From Undaria pinnatifida (Eukaryota > Sar > Phaeophyceae > Laminariales > Alariaceae), in the NCBI GenBank assembly GCA_012845835.1, contig JABAKD010000016.1, positions 17,141,625-17,205,624 of the forward strand: a stretch of 64,000 bases of DNA, read 5' to 3'. Shown one piece after another: positions 36,701 to 48,700 of the stretch. The translations under genes and the position numbers were made by a program. The first letter of the stretch is position 1. Every line of letters begins with the position of its first letter. Under the pieces are notes generated by a model. The model was given only the letters and a program-made list of their open reading frames with translations, was not told the DNA's origin and did no database searches.

Positions 36701-39700
36701 GTGGGGGTCCCCCGACAAGGCGGCCTGGGTAAGGCGGTATCCCGGTATAAGGCGGTCTGAGTAAAGCGGTATCCCGGTAAAAGGCGGTCTGAGTATGGCG
36801 GAATCCCCCTATAAGGCGGTCTGAGTATGGCGGTATCCCGGTATAAGGCGGTTATATTGCTCTGGCACACCACCGTCTTGTCGGGGGGATCCGCGCTGCT
36901 GTGCTCATACAGTAGTGTGAAACGTTGTTTGAGCCCCCCCCCCGGACAGCGAACCAAATGACGAGCAAAGAAAAGTGGTACTATGACACATTCTACGGTG
37001 TTTGTGCATCCTTGGTTTTCTGAGACTCCTCGCCAGAGGAGCTTGATGCCTTTCTTAACCCTTCTTAACCCCAAAAAAACTAGTTTTGAGCAAAACTGAA
37101 AGGCCAACCCGATGAGCAAAACCATGACCCAGGTATACGAAAATAATCAAAACCATGGCCTAGGTATGCGAAAATAATCAAAACCATGGCCCAGGTATGG
37201 CCCAGATATACGAAAATAATCAAAACCATGGCCAAGGTATACGAAAATAATCAAAACCATGGCCTAGGTACACGAAAAGGATCAAAGCCATGGCCCAGGT
37301 ATACGAAAACAATCGAAACCCATGGCCTAGGTATACGAAAATAATCAAAACCATGGCCCAGATGTACGAAAATGATCATTTTGCGAAACAAGAATGACGC
37401 TAATCCCGACGATTTCGGAGCTAAAGGGGGCTCGTCATTCCGAAGATGGTTTTGCCAAAAACGGCTACCTCTATCACCAGGTCTAGAAAATGAGCGTGTG
37501 CGAGTATCAGCACGCTGCCAGTGCGCGTGTCATGTAACTTCTTCTGTTGCAAGTCGGACACACACACCGTACCCCAGCAGCCCGGGCTGCTTCGCGTCGC
37601 CGATACTGTAATCATGTAATTTCTCTTCGACATGTCCCCCTCTTAACGCCGTTACAACTGGAACCCTTTTGGGGGAAAAATCACTTGAAGTTAGTATAGG
37701 AAGGGATCCTGGGGCTCTGAAGGGGTTTAAGGCCCAAAGTGATTTGTTTGATAGCCCTTTTGGAACTTGACTGTATCTTGTTTATAGTGTGTCGACCAAA
37801 TAAGGGGGCGAGAGCGCAATCTAAATCAAGCGTCTGGGAGGGGCGTGCAGCAAGTACCTTATTATGGTCCGCGGGTGCCTTTCAGCTGCCGGCAACACAG
37901 CCCGGGCTTATCTCCTATCTCAGCAGCTCGGATTGCCTCATCTACCTCAGCAGCTCGAATCACTTCATGTGGCCAATGCTATAATCGTCGTTTTTTTTTC
38001 AAGTTTTTCCTCTGAAGTCCCAGAGAGATTGATGTTAATACCCCCCCCCCCCATGCTCTGGCTTGAAAAAGTTGAGTGGTCAACGGTCAAGCTATTAAGC
38101 CAAGCAACACGTGAGCACCCCCCCCTCCCCAGTACACACAAGGTGCGGAAGTCCGCTTCACACAGTGATTCTTAGTAGGATGGCTACTCACGTTTCATGC
38201 GACTCGCCGAACACCTCACGGCGCTTCGCGCTTGGTGCACGCGATGTCTGCCTGGTCGGAGAAAACCCGACGTGCTCCATCCCGGCATTGTGGGGATGTG
38301 AGGGTTTATGGTACTACGACTACGGCTGTGCATGAAATGAGTACACCCCCCCCTCCCCTCTCCTAGTACGCCTCGGTACTCATGGATACCCACGTTACGA
38401 CCATCCCATACCCTTGCGCCCTTCCGTAGGCGGCGTTTTGCTTGTACCGGGCTTTCAGTGGACTTTCATCGATCGACGTTTCCGGCACGGCCATTACGGA
38501 CGACGGGCTGCAGCTCATTCTTGGGGCGGGCAAAGAGTTGTGCTCTCTGGGCCTTCGCGACCTGCCGGGGCTAACGGACCGAGGGCTGGCTGCTGTCCTG
38601 CAGTGCATCAAGAAGAGGAGGAGGCTGCAGGAGCTGAAGCTTTGCAGAAGCCTCCGGTTTTCCGACGATGGTGAGAATCATCCCTCGGTAGGGGGCTGCA
38701 GTTGTTGAACTAAATTTTTGTGACCGGTTGAGCTCCTCAAGTGTGGAATTATCGGTTAGTATGATAAATTTTGTACGAGTCTAATTGTTTGAGGACTAGC
38801 GACGCGTGCTACGATAGAGGCATACCATATTTTTTTTGGCTATTTTTGTTTCTGAATGACGGGGCTCCTTAACCCGAAATCGTCGAAAATAGGCCTTCTT
38901 TTTTTTTTGGCCTGATTCTCGTCGTTGTGTACCTAGGCCATGGGATTTTTCATCCGGGATCATAGCAGTTTTATTTTTGTCTCTCTAAATCAGTTCTTGG
39001 GAGAGGTCTTAAGCTCCCATATTGAGGGGTAGTATTAGAAAAAAAAGTTGGGCTCCTCTATCGTAGCACGCGTCGGTTTCGCAAACGAATGCCTTCCAAG
39101 TCATGTTTCGGGTGAGAGATTGAGTTCCTCGTGTGTTGGGAGCTGAGAAACTCCTTCTGCACCCCTGACCGGGGATGACCCGTGAACAGCCCGTTTTGAT
39201 GAACATGGAGTTTTCTAGGGGGGTGAGTCGTTTTCGATTTTTTTGTTTTCATCTCGCATTTTTTCTTTTCGACCTTCTGGACAGTCACGACTAGACGCAA
39301 CCTTAAGAATCTACGATAACCTGCGTTGGGTTTAGTTTCAGTTTCTTTTTCTCTTTAGATTGCCTGCCCCGCCCCCCACAGGAGTGCAGTGTCAGCCGAT
39401 GCTGCGGTGCTGTCACCGCCGGTATGCGGTTTCTTGCTCAAAATCGTTTTTCCCCTTTTCTCTTTTATACATTTTTTCCCTTTCTTCGTTCCTGTATTTT
39501 TTTCCGTCTTTCTTAGCCCTTTCTTTTTTTCCTTTTGGGTACCCGTTGGGGCTATTGAGGCGACGATGTCGGTATGGATACTGCCGTCGAAAATGCAGTA
39601 GGTGAAGGACAGATCAGGCTGCAATGCTCCTAACCCTCTAGTAGTTGCCTTCGGAACCCGGTTTGTGTGCCGGCTGAGTGGTGTCATCTACTTTCCTGCT

Positions 39701-42700
39701 GTGTTTTTGCTCGCTTTGTTGTTTTTTAGATTCGTTTTTGCATGGGGTACGGGGGCGATGATGGCCGTATTGGCACCACTGCCGTCAGAAAGAGCGTGTG
39801 CATGTGATTGACCATGCGCTAATGCTCCTACTCCTACGGTAGGATAATTCGACACCCAATATGGTTGCAGCCCCCGACGTTGGTTGGGCGGCGTCATCTG
39901 CTTTGTTGCTAGTTGATGGCCGTCTGTTGTGCTTTGTTTTTCGGTTTTGTTCTCAGGCCGTCCTGTTTCCCTCTTTCTTTCCAATTGTTTTTTTTTTTTT
40001 TTTTTTTTCTTCTTTCTTCTTTCTTCTTTCTTATTCTTCTTTCCTTTCCTTTTTCTCTTCTTCTTTTTGTTGCAAATAGTTCGGTGTGCTGGCCTGCATA
40101 TTTCTTTTTGGCGGCGTGTTCATTGCGGTGGGCAATGCCTGGCCAAATCACGTTGCTGTGTTTTGCAGTGTGTGCCTCTGTCTCGTAGTTTGTGACCACA
40201 GCAGTAGCATAGCTCGTCTCTCTAGGAAGGGTCTGCACGGACACTGGTTGTGCTGGATGTGTAATAGATGGGTGGAAATATCAGTTTAATGCGAAGAAGA
40301 CACGCACCGGTGTCTTCCCTTTTTCCCCCCAGGTACGTGCCTTCATTTTCGTCGCGCAGCAGGTTCAGCATTCGGACGCGATACGCTTCGCTTTTGGGTG
40401 TGGAACACGATCACGGCGATCAAAAACTAGCTAGCGAGCCTTGTTGTACTGTCTGGGCGAGGTCCCTAGGCACGCATAAAACGTAAACCGTAGGACATTT
40501 CTCACTCATAAAATAAAATCCGGACTGATTCTACGATATAGCATTCCGCCCAAAACCAGCGATCTTCTTCAACGAACGTTTCATGGCTGCTCGACACGGG
40601 GAAGGAGGATGCTATGAAGCGAACATCTTCATACCTGTTCTTGGTTGAAAATAGCCATCGCACCATATTGACGCCGGGGTGGCAAGGGGCGCCGTATTAC
40701 AGGAGCTGGTTTCAAAACCCATGATTTCGTTGAAAACAACGTTCGGGGGGCTACCGTACAACGACTCTCATTCTCCTGACCTTCTTGGATGCCGTTCGTA
40801 CAGATAAAACGTAAAAACGTAGGACATTGTCTCACTCATCAAGCTGCAAACTTTCGTATACTGTCTGTCTCGCTGATCAGGATTTGCAAACCTTCGTATC
40901 TCTTCTGTCTCACTGAAAAAAACAAAACCTTCTTGTATCATCTCGATATTGCACCATACGCACACGCGCAAGACGTAAAGCGTACCGCCAGTTTGGACAC
41001 TGTCTCTTTGACAAGACAAAGTGAAAACCTTTTTGTATCGTCTGGACGCTACACCGTCCTCACAAAGCACTCTACACGTGGGACCTTGTCTCACTCTCGT
41101 CTCACCCTCATGAAAAAAATCATCACCTTCTTGGATACAGTACGCGCACACAAAAACGTTACAACGTAGGCCACTTTCTCATTGACTAAGACAAAAATGC
41201 AATCCTTCTTGTATCGTCTGGATTGTGCGCACATAAAACGAACGAAAAACGTAGGGCTCCTCGCCCTCCTCTCCGCGGGAGGCCTTCTGCGCGAGATCGA
41301 CCTTCACGGATGCTCACAGCTGTCGGAGCTCTGCCTCATGGGCCTGGAGAGGGCCGCTTTCACATCTACACGCTTAAAAATCCTTGACCTCCGGGGCATG
41401 GCCATCGCGGATATTGGCTTGGCGTGGGTGGCCCAGGTGCGGCAGATTTTACACAAACACGTTCCAGTCCGATTCTGAATATATATGGGCATATTGTTTG
41501 ATTATGTATGATGGTAGTTTGGAAATGGGCTGTTATAAGTACCGTCATAGTAAATGTAGAAGTGGTCTATGGTTGTATCATTACGCAGAGAGGGCAGGAA
41601 GGGCCTTCTTTTTCTTTTTTTTCAACACGGGGATGCTTAGTTATCATCACCTCCTGGATTATCATTCGCGCATTTTTCCAGTAAGGATTTTTGTTGTGAA
41701 TTACCAAGCTCTCGGAGGCCGAAAAAATCTTGGCTTTTCACGGGTCACGATCAGCCCGCGGGCCGGGTCAGGAGGTGTTCAAAAACTCGCGGATCAAGTC
41801 AGGTCGGGCCAGGAGGTGATCCAAATGTCATAGATCAGTTCGGGTCAGTTCAGGAGGTTTTCAAGTCTCACGGGGTGGGTCAAGTTCACCCTGTTCTGAT
41901 CCGATCCGCGAGACGCAATCCGACCCGCGAAAAGCCCTGTTTTTTTTTGCATTGGTGTTTACCATGTTTGTTTTTGTGCTTTTAGCCGTAAGAAGAACTC
42001 TTCTTGTTGAGAACATGAAACCCATTGGAAGGTCTTCATCCGATGGAAACCCAAAAGTTACTCCGAGTGCACTTCGTTGTGTCGACATACACAAAGAAAA
42101 ACAAAAATGCGTTTAAAAAAGAAAAAAGGAGGCTGTTAGTGTGCCGAGAATTTAACTCCCGACCGTGAGATTCGCAGTCATGCTATCAATATATTGTACT
42201 GCTTCCAAAACTGTCCTTATATTTAGAATCCGACTGGTACGCGTTACTTGGAAGGAGGTGGGAAGCTAACGATTTTCTCGCGGGCCTTGGGACGGGGTTG
42301 ACAAGAAAACGAAGTAGTTTTTTCCTGGGCTTTTCACGGGTCAAAATCCGACAAGCGGGTTGGGTCAGGAGGTTTTCAAGTTCTCGCAGGCCAAATCGGG
42401 TCGGGTCAGGAGGTGGTCGAAAAATCACGAGTCGGGTCGGGTCAGGAGTAAATGTTTGGGCTATCACTTGTGGAGTCGGGTCACCGGATCCGACCCGCGA
42501 GAAGTGACATGACCCGTGAAAAGCCCTTTTTTTTCCTATGAGCACCCCAACGTCTCTCACAGCGAATTATCTCGATGGTATTTTTTGTGATCAGACCAAG
42601 GCATAGGGTAGGGGGGGTACCCCCATTTTGACTACGTACCGAGTTTGAGCCATTCGCACGAGTGACTCTGTACCTCATGGAGAAAATGCCTTATTAGGCA

Positions 42701-45700
42701 ATTATTTCGGCGCAGCTTAGCTTACCATTCCATTGCGGATTCATATCGCGAATTTTAATTGCACCTTTAGAGCTCCAAACCCCTCCCTATATTAAATCCG
42801 AGTAAGTTTGTCCCCCAAAAGGGCTTCCAGTGGTGAAGGCGTTAATATCGCAAAGGAACGGGGGGGTCACTCGCGCAAGTCACCCCGAGCCAAAAGGCCC
42901 CACAAGTGACCCCCCCCTACCGTAGCTTTGGTCGACAGACTAACTCAGTTCGCGATTGGTTAACGTTTCTTTCACAGCCGTCAGCGGCACCACTGCCTGT
43001 CGAGAGCGGTGGTGGGAACATCGCCTCCCCCCCCCCCGATCCCCGTCCGTCTGAAGGAACTTCCTGTTGGCTTTGTCGGGCTACTTGTTAATAGTCAGCA
43101 CTGAGTTTAATACGGGTCCGCATCGACTTGCTGCTGAGTATTACGATGTAGCCCAACAGAAATCTGGTTCCTTCAAATATTCAAGATATATCACTACTCG
43201 ATTTTGGGCTCGAACCAGTTATATCTATGAGCGACGCTCGAGACTAGCCCCTTACCTTGCGCTAGCAAGCTACTGCAGTACAAGAGGCTTCCGGACTGTG
43301 AACCAACTACGTAGCAAAAGCAAACGTAGCTCATTTGTGTTTTTTCTTGATGATTTTTTTGGGTCTTCAGTTTGGTTCTTGTCTTGAACATTTCCCTTCG
43401 TCGTTCCTTCCTCGCGGGGGGGTAACGCTTGCTCTTCCCATGGGTTTTGCGCTGGCCGCCGGAAAACTTGTATCCCCTGACCTCCAATGCAGGGATGCAA
43501 GGTCCTCGAGAACCTGAATATCTCCAGGTGCAACCTTTTGACGGACCTAGCGCTGGAGTATCTCGCAAAGGTATCGGGAGGGGAGAAGCCGCTGCCGTTG
43601 AAGGTAAGAAAAAATAAATGGGGGCGGCGGAATGGCGTAGTAAAACGACATGCGACTCTTCATTGGTTTGACGCATCGTCAGTATATAGACAGAGGCTGC
43701 GGTTTTTTAGTATCATACGATATCATACCTCTGCTTTCACCACCGGACCTGAGCCACTAGCACGAGCGACTCTGCACCTCACTGACAAGAATACTGTAGT
43801 ATTAATCCATTTGACCACTGGTGAAAAGGTTAACCTATTGCCCACCCGAACCAAGCCTCATAGACAGCGCCATATTTTTTCGTAAGTGAGACTTCTTCCT
43901 CGCTTGAAGACCTCTATACCTCTCGCCCAAAAACTGACTTGGGAGGGCAAAAATAAAACGTATCTCCCACAGATGAACGGTCTCGGAATCGAGACATACA
44001 AAGAAAAAATAGTGCAAAAAAAATGGCTTATTTCTGACGAGTTTGGGTTAAGGAGCCCGGTCATCCACAAAACGATTCAGCCAAAAAGTGCTTCCTCTGA
44101 GTCATCCCACGGTAGGGCTGCATTTTTTGGGCCAGGCGTTTCTGACCGGTTGAGCTCCTCAAGTCTCGAACTATCGGGTAGTATGGTAAGTTTACGAGTA
44201 TACATGTTTTAGAACTAGCGCATAGAAACGTTGGTCGGGTTGCGCGAACGAATGCCTTCGAAGGCATGTTTCGGGTGAGATGTACTTTTCATGAGCTCTT
44301 CATGTGAGGAGCTCAAAAACTTTTGCTGCACCTCTAGCGTGGGATGATTCCTCTACGATAGCGCGCGTCGCAAGCGGCCTTCGAACGATGTTGAGTATTT
44401 TATCAGGTTATGAGCCTCGCCAGTCAGCAAACACCCAGCCTAAAAGTGCTACCTACCCCTACCGTAGAACTCATTTAAGCGTTCGCAGTGTGTGGGAACG
44501 GGAAGGTACGATGGCGTAGTGTGAGCCACAGACGGGTTGGTAGCCTGTTTTAGAAGCGTCGCTTGTATCGGTGTGTGTTAGCAGCCCATCGGAAGGAATC
44601 TACGCCTTCCACGTGACTGCGCGATAGGGTTAAGGAGCCCCGTCATTTCAGAAATTATGGTTTGTTTTTAGCCCAGAAGTGCTACCTCTAAAGTAGAACG
44701 CGTCAACTGGAGATTTCATTGGTACTGAGGCGTTCCTCGCCTGAGGAGCCCCATCCAACAGAAACGTTGACCAAACTCGGACACAGTAGGTACCCCGATT
44801 TAAGAGCGCCCCATGACAAGCCGAAACAAGCGCTCTTTACTACACATTGCTCTTATCTTGTGGTGGGAAAATACATATCTGGTAGCTTTAAGTATAGACA
44901 TGTACCTCACTTTAAGAGCGCCCCATGACAAGCCGAAACAAGCACTCTTTACTGCACATTGCTCTTATCTTGTGGTGGGAAAATACATGCCTGGTACCTT
45001 TTAGTATAGACGTGGGATGCCGATTTTGACCGCGCTCTTAAGTCCCGAATGCTCTTATCCTGGGCGCTCTTAAACCGGGGTACCCACTGTACCCCTATCG
45101 TAGACGCTGGCTGAAGTATCTCAACAGAGTGAGTCATCCCGCGGCAGGGTTTGCGCCTTTTGGGGCCAAGCGCTTCTGACCGGTTGAGCAGCTCCTCAAG
45201 TGTAGCACTATCGATTAGTACGACCATTTTTACGAGTATTTTGTTGTGTTAGGGCTACTACAGTACGAAGCACGTAGAAATGCCGGTGGGGTTGCGCGAA
45301 CGAATGAAATGTCTTCGAACTCATGTTTCGAGTGAGATGTTGAACTCATCATCACGGTAGGAGCTCAGACTCTTATGCTGTCACCCCCGGCGTGGGATGG
45401 CTCGGGTGGTTGTGAAAGTGTCCCGTGGGGACGCAGGGTGGTCTGTTCCGGGTAGGCCGCCTACCACAATCGTCTAATCTACGACCGTCTATCATACAGA
45501 CAACTGTGACACTATCATACCTGTGACAAAAAGCCACGTTCTGCAGCTCCATGAGAGAACCAACATCATGTCACGTCTTTATCTATAGCTTATACATCTA
45601 CGTGCCGTAGATCACTCCATAACGTCGTTCTTTTTTTTTTCCAACAGAACACTGTTTGACGCCTAAAACACTTTTGTCTTCTGAGGCACCTACCTCACCG

Positions 45701-48700
45701 GACGAACTCTAAACTTGACACACAAAAACACAAACAAACGAATTTTGAGTAGACTGAGAGTGAAAACCGGGTGTGAAAAAATGCATGGCCGGAGTATATA
45801 TATACAGTACAAAAATATTCAGATTGAGAAACAAGATCGACATTCCGACGATTTTTTTGGGTTAAGGCTACCCCGCCATTCAGGACACGGTTTTCGCCAA
45901 CAAAAGGTATACCTTAATACTTTTATCGTAGCACGTGACTGAAATATCTCAACAGGTAAAATTCCTTCCAACGGAACGCCCTTGGACTGGTGCCGCAAAA
46001 AAAACAAAAACGAACAGGTACTCAACATTTCTGGAGTCGGAGGCTTTACGGACGAGGGCATGGCGGTTCTAATGCCGCGATCTGGGTCGACTCTGGAGGA
46101 TATCACGCTCGACGGCGCAACTTCTCTAGGTAAGGAGGCGTTGTCATGCTACGGTACGGGGAAGCCCTTTTTTTTATCCTCAATTTTTTTATAGCTTCCA
46201 GTGGGGTTGCTCTGCACGCGGGTCCCGGTAACGCTTCTCTACTACTGTTGGTACTGCTGAGTTTATAGCATCCGGCTATCCCTTCTTGCCGCAATTGGCA
46301 TGGACCACATAATACATCACTTGGCGTACGAAGTTGGATCTTGAATCTATCCCACCAGTGTTAAAACATGTACGGAGTCGGCGAGGCCATCTTAGGCACG
46401 CACACGAGGGCTTGACAGCGGGGCTGTTAGCAAATGTGACGTATATTCGTATGCACGTCATCACAGACTGCGTGGAGACACCAACGATGCATCATGCGGA
46501 TCTACTCCTGCCCATTACCTGTTGCTTTTGTGCGAATCTACCCAGAACAACGTAGTGGTTGTCCAAGGGACCAAAGAGGCTCTTTCTCGGGCATGCACCC
46601 GCGGTGTTGTAGCCGGTACGCACACGCAGGTTTATCAGCTGGGCGGGGCGCGGGGTGGTGCTGCGCCCCACCCCGCTCCCCACCACCCCGTATGGCCTTG
46701 TGCTGTTTGCAAATATGACGGACACCCTATGGAGATCGGCCTCGCCACGTCTCTGAAACTTGAAAAATGTTGCGTAAAAATTGTGACCTGCTGCTGTGGC
46801 GTAAGATTTCAAAATTCAAATTCATAAATGTACCGGTACGATAACACGAAGAGTAACCCCGGGTCCATGGTCATGAACGACCCTCGTCCAGATCAAGGAG
46901 TGCTCCCCACCACTGCGCCCGGCCTTGCGCTTTTCGAAACATAACGGGTACTCGTGTATACGAACTCGTAATATGTGTCGATCTCGGCCTCGCCGCGTCT
47001 CAACTGAAAGCGTGAAATATGTGCTCGGCTGGGACGTACTTAAAATTTCCAGTCGTAGTATGTACCGGTACAAAAACGAAAACACATCAAAAAGGTAACC
47101 AAGCGCCCATAATCATGGGCATTCTTCCTCGCCCAAGCCAATGCGTGCGCTCGAGCCCCGCACTGCTGCTGCTGCTGCTGCTGCTGCTGTGTACCTCGCC
47201 ACATAAGCAGGACAACAACCACACACACAATTGGGCCCCGTATATAGTAGTCACTGAGTTCGGTCGCGACAGAAGGAAAGATAGATAGAGATAGCTGGAC
47301 AGCTACGACAAACAGCGGTTGTCGTCGTCACCGCAGCAGCAGAGAAAAATAGAAGAACGTAGCACCTGATCTGGGTCGCGATAGATGGAGAGAAGTAGAT
47401 GATAGCTATACACGACAGCTAGTGGCTGTAGACGTGACAGGAGCAGAGAAAAATAAACGGACGGGTGACACGTTACGACATGTAGCGGCACCATTATCCC
47501 GACCAGACCGATCGCGGATGGCGCAACAGAGTCCCATAATAGAAGGCACACGAAAACCCAATTCGTGGGCGATACGAGACCGGTTCTCAAAATTGCCGGT
47601 TGGACGCATTGAGCCAATTTTCGGTGAGTCAGATCAAGTATTGAATTAGTGAGTACTTGGCGACAGAGCCAGGTTGCTTATGAGCTTGGGTTTAATAGGG
47701 GAGGGGATGGTTAAAACAAAATGTGGAACTAGGCCTGAGATTAGAACTGAAAGGCAGAGAACTTGGGAATTGCTGGAAAACTTCACTACAGAACCCAGGA
47801 CTAAAGTCGCTGCAAACTCCAAACGTTTCTGACGGTGTCCGTGTGAGGATCCCGTTTTTCTAGAGCTGCGAATCGGCACGACTTAAGCCGCCAAAAAAAT
47901 ATTAGTCGAACTAACAGCCAGTCGTTTTCCGGAGGTGCCGACTATCTGACTTATTGGATTTCCTTGCTTGTGTGAAGGCTTGTTGAATTAGGGATACAGC
48001 TGTTCTCTGCGAATCGCTGCGGGCATTGGCATGTCGCGTCTACACGGTCGCCGCCTTCTGAGCTTCGATGGCACGGCGTACGATTTACGTCCTTCGAAAA
48101 TGTGTATGATATCGCTAAGCAACTCAGGCTCGGTTCTTCACGCAAAAAATAACAAATTCAATGTAAGAAATGGAGCTTAAACTGGCTGGCCGACTTGCCA
48201 ACTATAGTCAGCCAGTCGGGTTCGCCGAATGATTTCTAGTCCATGAAGTCCTGCCGACTTACAGCCTTGCGGTTTTCGCTCGTGGAACAGCACATACAAA
48301 AGGGAGCGCGTGGGATAAGCTTACACCTACCACGCTTGCTCCTCATTTTCGTTTAAAAAAAAAACTCCCACGCTACATAAAACCCACCGAACGCATAACA
48401 ACCGACCGACCACGCAAGATACGGTAGAGGGACACCAAATAGTTTCGGCGGTGCCTCGCTGAAGAAGCCTATAGACCTCGCCTAAAATGTAAATTAAAGA
48501 AAAGGGGGAGGGGGGGGAAGTGCAACTCGATGATCTCCTACGAGTGGCCTGAGTGTACCACGAATTTTATTTCTAAATCAAGGATGATGTTTCGATCATG
48601 TATGCGTAGAGTTAACCCATTTCCAGCTCCAAAGAAATATCTCTAGTATAAATTCAAGTGTTTTTGTCCCCATGTCGGGAGTGTGGGGCTAAAAGGGTTG

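Noticed and set aside
39360-40250. Hydrophobic, Phe-rich ORFs resembling membrane proteins
   Set aside because: They are translations of long T/C tracts in an intron.
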